The notes: generated from the letters alone by a model not told the origin. DNA of 34,353 bases from DAORHV01 sp964513925 (GCA_964513925.1 CAZENR010000014.1:1-34353), one strand, 5' to 3'; positions 23,688 through 31,508 are shown, counted from the first letter of the stretch. Program-made: numbers and translations.

Positions 23688-24497
23688 CTAGGCAATATAT
23701 TTTCGCTTGAATATGGATGATTTCGGCAGCTTCTCCCCCGAAGACATACCTGCGTAGCGCCAGGCCATTTCGAAAATTTGGCGCTGGGTCACCGCCACTT
23801 CCTTACTTTCAATAATGACGCCGAAGAGGTCGTCCGTCGACCTTGCATCGTCCGGGAAGGAGCAAATTGCAACCTTATGGTCGTAAATATTGATTTCATT
23901 CCGCGAGGCAAACATGGATGGGGCCACAAGCCGAATCTCCCGAAGACGATCTTTGTCTTCGCCATGCACTTTGCGTCCGGCAGCATCGTCCGGGGCGATC
24001 CCCCGCAAGAAAATGCCGCGCTTCACGCGCTGTGCGACGTACTCCTCGTCATAATCGGACCAAAAGCCGCGCAGCACCGCCGAGTCGGCAAAGTTCAAGA
24101 TCTCGGTCTTGGCAGTGAGCGTGTCTTCGTACACCTTCTTCACGCCGTCCCATCCCTCAAAAAAACGCACCCTCGGCTTGCGGTACTTGGCTCCCTGCAA
24201 CGAGCGCAGTTCTGGCAACGCCCTATCCAGCGCCTCGGCGCTCTTACGGGCTTCCAGCGACAAATATTCGGGGGCAACCGGCGAGTACCACTTGGCACGC
24301 ACCTTCTTCACGGTCGTCAGCAAGCCGCGCTGCACCATGGCCTCGAGTGTGTTGTACGCGGTGATACGGTTCATGTTCGCCTTTTTGGCATAGTCGGACG
24401 CGGGTGCCGTACCTAGCTGCAACCCAGCTAGATACAACTGCGACTCCTTCTCATCTAAGCCGACTGCCTCAAGAATATGGAGAAGATCTTTCGCCAT
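23688..24497 (-). CDS. TrmB-family transcriptional regulator
   Basis: This 269-residue protein has an N-terminal winged helix (about 5-75: ILEAVGLDEKESQLYLAGLQ, then MNRITAYNTLEAMVQRGLL, the probable recognition helix). A C-terminal ligand-sensing half of the TrmB type contains EILNFADSAVL and FGVIIESKEVAVTQRQIF. The ligand is unknown; family members usually respond to sugars. It is divergent from glnA across a 234-base AT-rich gap with inverted repeats, so it may control glnA or itself. ATG 24497 is supported by a promoter: -35-like TTGTTC (24531-24536), an 18-base spacer and TACACT. Confidence 0.88.
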   Translation of the reverse strand: MAKDLLHILEAVGLDEKESQLYLAGLQLGTAPASDYAKKANMNRITAYNTLEAMVQRGLLTTVKKVRAKWYSPVAPEYLSLEARKSAEALDRALPELRSLQGAKYRKPRVRFFEGWDGVKKVYEDTLTAKTEILNFADSAVLRGFWSDYDEEYVAQRVKRGIFLRGIAPDDAAGRKVHGEDKDRLREIRLVAPSMFASRNEINIYDHKVAICSFPDDARSTDDLFGVIIESKEVAVTQRQIFEMAWRYAGMSSGEKLPKSSIFKRKYIA

Positions 24498-24506
24498 GAC
24501 GTCAGT

Positions 24507-24536
24507 AGTGTAGCAAGTCGTTATCTTCTCGAACAA
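24507..24536 (-). promoter_or_regulatory. Promoter of the TrmB-type regulator
   Basis: On the minus strand, TTGTTC (24536-24531) and TACACT (24512-24507) are 18 bases apart. TACACT ends nine bases before ATG 24497. This is the clearest -35/-10 pair in the window. Confidence 0.6.
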
Positions 24537-24565
24537 CTCTGAAACACAATATGCATTATGCAGAA

Positions 24566-24639
24566 ATCGTTTGTATCGTAATATGTAATTTCAGAGCCAA
24601 AAAAACGATGTTCTGTTCTGTTGTAAAAAATATGAACAG
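24566..24639. promoter_or_regulatory. Inverted repeats in the trmB-glnA gap, candidate operators
   Basis: Two nested signals lie in AT-rich DNA between the divergent genes. ATCGTTT (24566-24572) is inverted as AAACGAT (24603-24609). CTGTTC (24613-24618) is inverted as GAACAG (24634-24639), with half-site centres 21 bases apart, two helical turns. Both would suit a dimeric regulator such as the adjacent TrmB protein. Binding is inferred only. Confidence 0.4.
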
Positions 24640-24731
24640 TAAAAATTTTGTGATCAAAAACAATATTGAGCAGCTGCAACAGTCATAGGTACAAGGTGCG
24701 CGTTCCCCCTACTTCTCTTCCCCTTTCCACC

Positions 24732-26144
24732 ATGACCGATAAAGATGTGATTGCACTGGCGAAGAAGCACAAGTGCACGGTGCTGGACCTGACGTTCGTC
24801 GACGTCCCAGGAACCCTCCACCACACCAGCAAGCCCATTCATCAGCTGGAAGACGTCCTGAAGGACGGCGCTGGCTTCGACGGATCGAGTATCCGCGGAT
24901 TCCAGCAAATTCAGGAATCGGACATGCTGCTCATTCCCGACCCGGACACCGCGTATGTCGATCCGTTCACCAGCGAGCCTACGCTGTCGATCATGTGCGA
25001 TGTGCGTGAGCCGCACCGCAAAGACCTGTACGAGCGCAGCCCGCGTACGATTGCAAAGAAGGCTATGGAGTACCTAAAGAAGAGCGGTGTGGCTGACACC
25101 GCATTCTTCGGTCCAGAGGCGGAATTCTTCATTTTCGACCACGTTAGCTACGACGTAGGAACGGGTCACTCGCACTATCATGTAGACAGCGAAGAGGCCA
25201 CCTGGAACTGCGGCGAAGGCCCGGAAGAATGCGCGAACCTGGGATACACCATCCGTCACAAGGAAGGCTACTTCCCAGCCGCTCCGCACGACAAGCACCA
25301 AGATCTGCGCGCCGAAATGGTGATAGAGATGGAGAAGGCCGGCATCGAAGTGGAAACGTTCCACCACGAAGTCGCCACCGGCGGACAAGCTGAGATAGAC
25401 ATGAAGTTCGACCGACTGCTGCCCATGGCCGACAAGCTCATGCGCTACAAGTACATTTGCCGCAACGTAGCACAGAAGTACGGCAAGAGCGTCACTTTCA
25501 TGCCGAAGCCGATTTTCGGCGACAACGGCTCGGGCATGCACACGCACCAAAGCCTATGGAAGGCAGGGAAGCCGCTATTTGCAGGTGGTGAGTACGCAGG
25601 TTTGAGCAAAACCGCCATGTACTACATGGGCGGACTCCTCAAGCATGCGCAAGCCCTGTGCGCATTGTGCAACCCCACCACGAACAGCTACAAGCGTCTG
25701 GTGCCGGGCTTCGAGGCCCCGGTGAACTTCATCTACTCGGCGCGCAACCGCTCGGCAGCCATCCGTATTCCCATGTACTCCGATAACCCCAAGGCAAAGC
25801 GCCTGGAATTCCGCTCTCCGGACCCAGCTGCCAACCCGTACATCATTTTTGCAGCCATGCTGCTGGCTGGCTTGGACGGCATCAAGAACAAAATCGACCC
25901 AGGTGCTCCGACCGACGAGAACTTATACGACATGAGCCCCGAAAAACTGGCCAAGATCCCGCACGCACCGCACGATCTTGCAGGCGCGTTAGATGCGCTG
26001 GAGAAGGACCACAAGTTCCTGCTGGAAGGCGGCGTGTTCAACAAGCGTTTCTTAGATGACTTCATTGCGGTAAAGCGCGCCGAAGTTGCCGACGAACGCA
26101 AGCGGCCAACCGCCGGTGAGTTCTTCAAGTACTACGACGTCTAG
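24732..26144 (+). CDS. glnA: Glutamine synthetase type I
   Basis: GlnA joins ammonium and glutamate with ATP. The 470-residue protein matches the E. coli length and plan, with the beta-grasp domain containing FDGSSIRGFQQIQESDM, metal and ATP motifs FFGPEAEFFIFD and GDNGSGMHTHQS, the glutamate-binding NPTTNSYKRLVPGFEAP, and RLEFRSPDP. Tyr399 in DENLYDMSPEK stands at the adenylylation position of the GSI-beta class, although no adenylyltransferase gene is in the window. The chosen ATG 24732 begins at MTDKDV. The leader before it is a run of about 26 mostly pyrimidine bases without a Shine-Dalgarno site. amt lies 80 bases downstream. Confidence 0.97.
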   Translation: MTDKDVIALAKKHKCTVLDLTFVDVPGTLHHTSKPIHQLEDVLKDGAGFDGSSIRGFQQIQESDMLLIPDPDTAYVDPFTSEPTLSIMCDVREPHRKDLYERSPRTIAKKAMEYLKKSGVADTAFFGPEAEFFIFDHVSYDVGTGHSHYHVDSEEATWNCGEGPEECANLGYTIRHKEGYFPAAPHDKHQDLRAEMVIEMEKAGIEVETFHHEVATGGQAEIDMKFDRLLPMADKLMRYKYICRNVAQKYGKSVTFMPKPIFGDNGSGMHTHQSLWKAGKPLFAGGEYAGLSKTAMYYMGGLLKHAQALCALCNPTTNSYKRLVPGFEAPVNFIYSARNRSAAIRIPMYSDNPKAKRLEFRSPDPAANPYIIFAAMLLAGLDGIKNKIDPGAPTDENLYDMSPEKLAKIPHAPHDLAGALDALEKDHKFLLEGGVFNKRFLDDFIAVKRAEVADERKRPTAGEFFKYYDV

Positions 26145-26151
26145 TTCCACT

Positions 26152-26199
26152 GCGAGTCGCGGGTTACGACCGGCGCTGGCCTCGTAACCCCGACTTCGC
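26152..26199. repeat. Long intercistronic hairpin between glnA and amt
   Basis: GGGTTACGA (26161-26169) pairs with TCGTAACCC (26182-26190) around a 12-base loop. An outer arm, GCGAGTCG (26152-26159) with CGACTTCGC (26191-26199), pairs except for one bulged base. The total is about 17 base pairs. No T run follows, so it may be a stability element, processing site or attenuator separating glnA from amt. Confidence 0.65.
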
Positions 26200-26224
26200 C
26201 TTATGCCATTTTCCCTCTTCTCCC

Positions 26225-27430
26225 ATGATTGATACAGGTAATACCGCATTTGTACTGCTTTCTGCTGCACTTGTGGCAATTATGACTCCAGGTCTGGCCT
26301 TCTTTTACGGCGGACTGGTAAAGCGCAAAAACGTACTGACCATCATGATGCAGAGCTTCATTTCCATGGGTTTAGTCACCGTGTTGTGGGCAGTAATCAC
26401 CTTCTCCTTGTCGTTTGGGCCCAGCGTGCACGGCTGGATCGGCGGACTGGACTACGCACTGCTTACCGGCGTGGGCATGGAACCACATACGGTGTACGGA
26501 ACAACCATCCCATTCCTGGCATTCTTCGTATTCCAGATGATGTTTGCAATCATCACTCCTGCGCTCATTACCGGCGCATTCACGGAACGCATGAACTTTA
26601 AGAGTTACCTGGTGTTCCTTACGCTGTGGAGCGTGTTGGTGTATGCGCCGCTCGCCCACTGGGTATGGGGCGGGGGCATTATCGCAAAACTCGGCGCCAT
26701 CGACTTCGCAGGCGGCACGGTTGTGCACATCAGCGCAGGTATGGCGGCACTGGCATCGGTGTTTGCACTGGGAAAACGCAAGAATGTTTCCCATTTGCCA
26801 CATAACATTACGCATGTGGCGCTGGGCGCAGGACTGCTCTGGTTCGGCTGGTACGGCTTTAATGCGGGTAGCGCCCTGGGAGCCAATGGACAGGCAGCTA
26901 TGGCATTTGCAAATACGGACATCGCTGCTTCGGTCGCCATGGTGACATGGCTGCTGCTGTCATGGTTGATAGACGGTCGCCCAAGCATGGTCGGCGCCCT
27001 GACGGGCGCGGTTGCTGGGTTGGTGGCCATTACTCCCGCTGCCGGATACGTTGCACCCAAGGCATCGCTTATCATTGGCGTCGTTGCAGCAATCTGTTGC
27101 TTCTCGGCAGTGAAATTCCGCATGAAGGTGGGGTGGGATGACGCATTGGACGTATGGGGCTGCCATGGTGTCGGCGGTATTGTGGGGTCAGTATTAACCG
27201 GCGTCTTTGCCGCAAAGTCCGTCGGCGGATTTTCTGGGTTACTGGAAGGCAACATGGCACTGTTTATGGCCAATCTGCAAGGCACCGCGATTGCCATGGC
27301 GTTTGGATTCGTCATGACCTACGTGATCATTGCTGCTCTTAAGCTATGCATGAACGTGCATGTGGAACCGAAAGAAGAGCAAGATGGACTGGATCGCGCA
27401 CTGCATGGAGAAGAAGCCTACGACTTCTGA
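26225..27430 (+). CDS. amt: Ammonium transporter
   Basis: This Amt/MEP/Rh-family channel conducts ammonium or ammonia across the inner membrane. The 401-residue protein has about eleven helices and starts inside TM1 without a signal peptide. The pore twin histidines are H168 (GGTVVHISAG) and H314 (WGCHGVGGIVG). The phenylalanine gate is F107 (FQMMFAII) with F212 (WYGFNAGS), and GAFTERMNFK is the family signature. The C-terminal tail is short and acidic. It follows glnA, so uptake and assimilation are linked. No PII (glnK) gene adjoins, which is unusual for amt loci. An intrinsic terminator follows. Confidence 0.96.
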   Translation: MIDTGNTAFVLLSAALVAIMTPGLAFFYGGLVKRKNVLTIMMQSFISMGLVTVLWAVITFSLSFGPSVHGWIGGLDYALLTGVGMEPHTVYGTTIPFLAFFVFQMMFAIITPALITGAFTERMNFKSYLVFLTLWSVLVYAPLAHWVWGGGIIAKLGAIDFAGGTVVHISAGMAALASVFALGKRKNVSHLPHNITHVALGAGLLWFGWYGFNAGSALGANGQAAMAFANTDIAASVAMVTWLLLSWLIDGRPSMVGALTGAVAGLVAITPAAGYVAPKASLIIGVVAAICCFSAVKFRMKVGWDDALDVWGCHGVGGIVGSVLTGVFAAKSVGGFSGLLEGNMALFMANLQGTAIAMAFGFVMTYVIIAALKLCMNVHVEPKEEQDGLDRALHGEEAYDF

Positions 27431-27451
27431 CGCTGTGCAATAAGGCATATC

Positions 27452-27478
27452 ACGGCCCCGTCGCATCGGGGCCGTTTT
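27452..27478 (+). terminator. Intrinsic terminator after amt
   Basis: ACGGCCCCG (27452-27460) pairs perfectly with CGGGGCCGT (27467-27475) around a six-base loop, followed by a T run ending at 27478. Confidence 0.85.
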
Positions 27479-27498
27479 CGTGGATGCAAGAACGAGCG

Positions 27499-27504
27499 TA
27501 CACT
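27499..27504 (+). promoter_or_regulatory. -10 box (TACACT) for the zinc-ribbon gene
   Basis: TACACT ends seven bases before ATG 27512, directly downstream of the amt terminator. This is strong support that the small gene is real. Confidence 0.6.
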
Positions 27505-27511
27505 TGCATCC

Positions 27512-27721
27512 ATGTACCAGCAGTTCCATGAGGGGCGACCGGACACCCGCCGAGCACTGGTTGGCGATTGCTGTCCGCTATGCGCCAGTGACAGATACAT
27601 AGATCGAAAGCTGAAGCGCTTCTGCGCCCGTTGCGGTACGTTATGTGAAACCTGCTGCGACGGCGGGTGTGATCTTACGAGCTCCATCCCACATCGCGAG
27701 GTTGCAGAGAACGCGGCGTAA
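27512..27721 (+). CDS. Cysteine-rich zinc-ribbon miniprotein, 69 aa
   Basis: The protein has a dense cysteine pattern, CCPLCASDRYIDRKLKRFC followed by ARCGTLCETCCDGGC, giving at least three CxxC-type knuckles, enough for one or two zinc sites. Such miniproteins often bind nucleic acid or proteins, but no family is recognised. It stands between the amt terminator and the convergent DipZ-type gene, whose end is 76 bases away. The TACACT box at leaderless distance supports translation from ATG 27512. Confidence 0.65.
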   Translation: MYQQFHEGRPDTRRALVGDCCPLCASDRYIDRKLKRFCARCGTLCETCCDGGCDLTSSIPHREVAENAA

Positions 27722-27797
27722 GCAACGACGTTATGCGCGACTGAATAATCGCGCGTCATGTCGGCACCGTTATACAGCTGGAGCGCTTGCGCCCGAA

Positions 27798-29654
27798 TCA
27801 CTGTCCAAACGTGAAGGCGTACGCCTCTACGCCTGGGCCTGCAAGCTTCAGCACAAGTTCATGCTCGCCATACTCGCCTTGAAACAGCTGATACAGATCG
27901 TCCCGGTTAACATCGAAGGCTTTCACGCTCTTGCCATCTATGAGCACTTCGGCGGAAACAGTGCGCTTCTGGTCGCCGGGGGCGAGAACGAGATTGATTT
28001 CGCCGCCGGTAAACCGCATGCGAATTTCGCCGCTTTTGCCCTCCAGACGCTGGTACTCACCATCGACCAACGTCCAATCCCCAACTAGGTAGAACTTGTT
28101 TGCTTCCAGTGTTTGGGGAGAGACGTAGCTGATGGTGGAATCGGTAGGCTCGCCTTGGCTGTTGCCAAGAGCTGGCCAGCTGCGAGCGCCGAGGTATGTC
28201 TCGGGTGTAATTGAGCGGCTACCGCGACCGACAGACGGCTGCTGCGGCATGCCGACATCGTTGGGCAGCGTCACGCCCGCTTCCTTGAGCAAACTGGCAA
28301 TGGCCAGATCTGTTTCTTGGTAACTGCCTTCGCCAAAATGCGTATAGCGAATGTACCCGTTGGCATCGATCAAGTATTTCGCCGGCCAATAGCGGTTCGC
28401 AAATGCATCCCAGGTGGCGAAATCATTGTCTTGGGCAATGGGATAGGAAAGCCCATGGTTGCGAATGGCTGCCGCCACGTTAGCCTGACTCTTCTCAAAA
28501 ACGAACTCGGGCGAATGCACGCCGAGCAGGACAAACTTGCCGGTATCCTTGTATTTCTCCCAGTACCCTTGAATGTAGGGAAGGGTACGAATGCAGTTGA
28601 TGCAGCTGTATGTCCAAAAGTCCACCAGAACAACCTTCCCTTGCAGATCGGCCTTGGTGAGAGGTTGGCCGTTATGCCACGGGCCCAATCCGGGATACTC
28701 CGATGGGGCACGAACAATGACGGGCAGTGCTGGCAATTGCATGGCATCGGCGGAGGAAGAGGGTTGGGAAGCAGAGGAAGATGATGGCTGAGCGGGTGCG
28801 CGCGCGTCGTCGAAGGCGCTACCGAACAAGCTTTCCTCCAAGCGAGTCCCCAGATCTCCGAACGGGGTGCGTTCAAGCAGCCAAATCTGCAACGAAGTGA
28901 AACCGTTGAGTTGCAGCGTGAGCGCGGTAAGCATGAGCAGTGCGCCCGCAATCTGCTTTATGCGCCCGCTGTACTTGGCAATCGCACGCACGGAATGCAC
29001 GGCCGCCTGCCCGCCGTACCCGACGAAGAGGAGCGGAACGGCGGTTCCCAGGCCATAGGCAAGCAAGTACGCAAGCGCCAACGGGCCGGGCTGTTCGCGA
29101 ACGACGGTAAGCGCGAAACCCAGAGCGGGGCCGGCACAAGGCGCCCAGACCAAGCCCAGTGTCAAACCCATGATCAGCGCATTGATGGGTGAATCGACGC
29201 CAAGGATCCCGCGCGATGCAGACTGCACCTTTGTTCCAAATTGCTGAATGCCGGAAGCAACTTGGCCCCCCGCTTCAACAGATACGACGCCGAGCAGCGA
29301 TGCCAACACGACAGCTGTCGACCCTTTGAGTAGAAAAAACAGTCCGCCAAGCGCGGCAACTGTCCAGCGTACTGGACGGCTTTCCGTGACAAAACATACT
29401 CCAAACAGCAGTAAGAGCTGGTACGTAGCGATGCGGATAATGTCGGCCAGTTCAATAAAACGCGAGAGGACGACAAGCAGCAGAAAGGTGAATGCCACAA
29501 AGCTGATAACCATGCCCAGCACCGTGAAGAGTGGCCGCCATTTGCTGCGTCCGGCGATACTGACGCCGAGCACAATTGGCAGCAGCGGTAAAATGCACGG
29601 CAGGAAAATGGTCAGCATGCCGGCAACAAACATTGCGAGTAGTAGCGACGGCAT
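27798..29654 (-). CDS. DipZ-type CcdA-thioredoxin fusion protein
   Basis: This 618-residue membrane thiol-redox protein carries a CcdA/DsbD-beta-like domain of about six helices (1-255) with the electron-shuttling cysteines C20 (FLPCILPLLP) and C173 (WAPCAGPALG). A Ser/Pro-rich linker spans about 288-303. A TlpA-like thioredoxin domain (about 310-455) has the active site CINC at 351-354. A C-terminal beta-rich domain (about 480-618) is like that of mycobacterial DipZ. It would pass cytoplasmic reducing power to extracytoplasmic disulfides. The upstream gene ends three bases before the ATG, so the two are co-transcribed. The partner is a lipoprotein with a thioredoxin-like fold. Confidence 0.9.
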   Translation of the reverse strand: MPSLLLAMFVAGMLTIFLPCILPLLPIVLGVSIAGRSKWRPLFTVLGMVISFVAFTFLLLVVLSRFIELADIIRIATYQLLLLFGVCFVTESRPVRWTVAALGGLFFLLKGSTAVVLASLLGVVSVEAGGQVASGIQQFGTKVQSASRGILGVDSPINALIMGLTLGLVWAPCAGPALGFALTVVREQPGPLALAYLLAYGLGTAVPLLFVGYGGQAAVHSVRAIAKYSGRIKQIAGALLMLTALTLQLNGFTSLQIWLLERTPFGDLGTRLEESLFGSAFDDARAPAQPSSSSASQPSSSADAMQLPALPVIVRAPSEYPGLGPWHNGQPLTKADLQGKVVLVDFWTYSCINCIRTLPYIQGYWEKYKDTGKFVLLGVHSPEFVFEKSQANVAAAIRNHGLSYPIAQDNDFATWDAFANRYWPAKYLIDANGYIRYTHFGEGSYQETDLAIASLLKEAGVTLPNDVGMPQQPSVGRGSRSITPETYLGARSWPALGNSQGEPTDSTISYVSPQTLEANKFYLVGDWTLVDGEYQRLEGKSGEIRMRFTGGEINLVLAPGDQKRTVSAEVLIDGKSVKAFDVNRDDLYQLFQGEYGEHELVLKLAGPGVEAYAFTFGQ

Positions 29655-29657
29655 GGT

Positions 29658-30098
29658 TTAACGGGAAAGAAGTGCCCGCAACTCTTCGGGAGTCGGGTGC
29701 AGAATAGAGGAGATTTTCGAGCCAGAAGCATTAAGGAATACGAACGTATCCGGCAGCAGAACCGAGTATTTCAATGTCATGCCCGACGCAACCCCGGCGT
29801 CCAGACGAAGGGTGGAAATATTCACCGAACCGGATGCATACCACTGGCGCAAGGAGCGGTCGCTGCGCTGCGAGAACGGATCTGCGACTTGGTGGAAGAA
29901 GAGCGCCACCGGCAGGCCTTCCTGCGGATCGCCATCGGAAAAATCGCGGTAGTACACGTTCGACGCTTGCTTCAATGTGCTGCCGGTTTCTCCTCCGGCT
30001 GTTTGCGGAGGCGCAGGCACGACCGGCGTTCCTGGCGAGCCGCAAGCAGTAAGTGCGAGAAGGGCGATTGTTCCCGATGCAATGATTGCACTACGCAT
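29658..30098 (-). CDS. Thioredoxin-like lipoprotein without a CxxC motif
   Basis: This lipoprotein of 146 residues (150 if started at 30110) has the lipobox LLALTAC followed by a Pro/Gly-rich tether. The rest resembles a thioredoxin fold: VALFFHQVADPFSQRSDRSL sits where FFxAxWCxxC would normally be, and LPDTFVFLNASGSKI matches the strand with a proline loop. Both redox cysteines are absent, so it may bind rather than reduce substrates. TACCAT at 30109-30114 ends ten bases before ATG 30098 and favours that start over 30110. Its stop is followed by three bases and the DipZ-type ATG. Confidence 0.7.
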   Translation of the reverse strand: MRSAIIASGTIALLALTACGSPGTPVVPAPPQTAGGETGSTLKQASNVYYRDFSDGDPQEGLPVALFFHQVADPFSQRSDRSLRQWYASGSVNISTLRLDAGVASGMTLKYSVLLPDTFVFLNASGSKISSILHPTPEELRALLSR

Positions 30099-30125
30099 AT
30101 CGTTCGCCATGGTAACACATTCCTG

Positions 30126-30797
30126 TTATTTCCCGGCCCGCGATAACGATCGCTTTCGCCTGTTCTGCGAATGAACTTCCTCCCCCAGAAGATCGGCAAA
30201 TGGAGCAAGTGCCGCCACCGGATTGCGGGCGGCATTCGTGGCGCGGCCGTGAGCAATGAGCAAATGCGACAGCCGCGACCAGTCGTTGCGAGGCGTTTTC
30301 CGCATCAGGTCACGCTCTATCTTGGCCTGTGCAGTGTGCCGGGTAAGGCCCAGCAGCTTGCTTAAACGCGTGACATGCGTGTCCACGGCTATCCCCTCCT
30401 CTATACCGTATGCAGTGGACAGCACGACCGAAGCGGTTTTACGCCCCACGCCCCGCAGCGAAACCATATCTTGCATGGACTTTGGCACGCGGCCGCCGAA
30501 ACGCTGCACAATTGCAGCGCAACTCTCACGGATGGCAAGCGCCTTCATGCGGAACGTGCCACACGAGCGAATGTCGTGCTGCAATTCCGATACCGACACA
30601 GCAAGGTAGTCTTGCGGCCTACGGTATTTTTTGAAAAGCGATCTCGTGACAATATTCACACGCTTGTCGGTGCATTGTGCCGACAAGATTGTGGCAACCA
30701 GCAAATCCAGCGGCGTCTTCCAATCCAGGCTGCAGCGCGCATCGGGGTACAAATTCGAGAGCCTGCGCAGGACGATATCGACGGTAAGTTTTGGCAC
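30126..30797 (-). CDS. nth: Endonuclease III-like DNA glycosylase lacking the iron-sulfur cluster
   Basis: Nth removes oxidised pyrimidines and nicks the abasic site. The 223-residue protein has LLVATILSAQCTDKRVN, the helix-hairpin-helix with catalytic lysine (SLRGVGRKTASVVL) and the catalytic aspartate (AVDTHVTRLSKLLG), all intact. The C-terminus, where the family has four cysteines for a 4Fe-4S cluster after HGR, reads LIAHGRATNAARNPVAAL with no cysteine at all. The cluster is therefore missing. The start is GTG 30797, six bases after TACACT; the frame open to 31259 is not used because it runs through the dnaQ-like gene. Confidence 0.92.
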   Translation of the reverse strand: MPKLTVDIVLRRLSNLYPDARCSLDWKTPLDLLVATILSAQCTDKRVNIVTRSLFKKYRRPQDYLAVSVSELQHDIRSCGTFRMKALAIRESCAAIVQRFGGRVPKSMQDMVSLRGVGRKTASVVLSTAYGIEEGIAVDTHVTRLSKLLGLTRHTAQAKIERDLMRKTPRNDWSRLSHLLIAHGRATNAARNPVAALAPFADLLGEEVHSQNRRKRSLSRAGK

Positions 30798-30803
30798 GGA
30801 AGC

Positions 30804-30809
30804 AGTGTA
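30804..30809 (-). promoter_or_regulatory. -10 box (TACACT) for nth
   Basis: TACACT on the minus strand ends six bases before the GTG and decides this start, since the frame remains open for 154 codons upstream. Confidence 0.6.
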
Positions 30810-30877
30810 GCGAAGAACGGAGTTGGCGAAGACCATAGATCGGCCGAGGCGCACTTGAAAATACGGCAACCGAATCG

Positions 30878-30883
30878 TAGTCT
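30878..30883 (+). promoter_or_regulatory. -10 box (TAGTCT) for the dnaQ-like gene
   Basis: TAGTCT ends eight bases before ATG 30892. The same hexamer precedes the gene at 8129. Confidence 0.45.
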
Positions 30884-30891
30884 GCGCCGGT

Positions 30892-31473
30892 ATGTCATCC
30901 ATGCCCGCATTCACCGTGTTCGATGTGGAAACGACAGGCCTCGAGCCGAGGAAAGGCCACAGAATCATCGAAATCGCCGGTCTGCGCGTGGAGAACGGCC
31001 AGGTGGATGAAACACGCACGTTCGTCTCGCTAGTGAACCCGGAGCGCCCTATCCCCTGGGAAGCCAAGCAAGTGAATAAGATCAGCGATGAATTGGTGCA
31101 GTCCGCCCCGACGATTGACCAGGTGCTGCCGAAGTTCTTGGAATTCGCAGCCGGATCGTTTCTTGTGGCACACAACGCCGCCTTCGATATGAGCTTTCTC
31201 GACTGCGAAAAGGAATTTTGCTGGGGATATGTGGATTTACCTGAGTGTTTCTGCACCATGCGTTTAAGTCAGCGTACATTCCCGCAGGACTTTGGTCACA
31301 GCTTGGATGCCGTTGCCAGGCGCCTGAATCTGCAGTTGCCGCAAAATCGCCACCGCGCTTTGCCGGATGTCATCCTGACCGCGCACGCACTCATCAAAAT
31401 GCTTGGAAAGGCAGGCGTTGGCTCGCTCGAGGAATTGCGTGAGGCGGCAGGCTTGCGGGCAATGGCTCGCTAA
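30892..31473 (+). CDS. DnaQ-family 3'-5' exonuclease
   Basis: This 193-residue protein is a DEDDh exonuclease of the DnaQ/PolC-epsilon group. Motif I is FDVETTGLEP (D11, E13). Motif II is LVAHNAAFDMSFLD, and motif III contains HRALPDVILTAHAL with the catalytic His and Asp. It may proofread for DNA polymerase III or act in RNA or DNA trimming. No polymerase gene is near. It is divergent from nth, a 94-base gap apart, so two DNA-maintenance genes share a promoter region. Confidence 0.93.
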   Translation: MSSMPAFTVFDVETTGLEPRKGHRIIEIAGLRVENGQVDETRTFVSLVNPERPIPWEAKQVNKISDELVQSAPTIDQVLPKFLEFAAGSFLVAHNAAFDMSFLDCEKEFCWGYVDLPECFCTMRLSQRTFPQDFGHSLDAVARRLNLQLPQNRHRALPDVILTAHALIKMLGKAGVGSLEELREAAGLRAMAR

Positions 31474-31508
31474 ACGGGTTTGAGGCTGGCAGAACGCTGT
31501 TTTTTGCG

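Noticed and set aside
30798..31259. N-terminal extension of nth by 154 residues
   Set aside because: It runs antisense through the dnaQ-like gene; the GTG at 30797 follows a TACACT box and begins the conserved domain.
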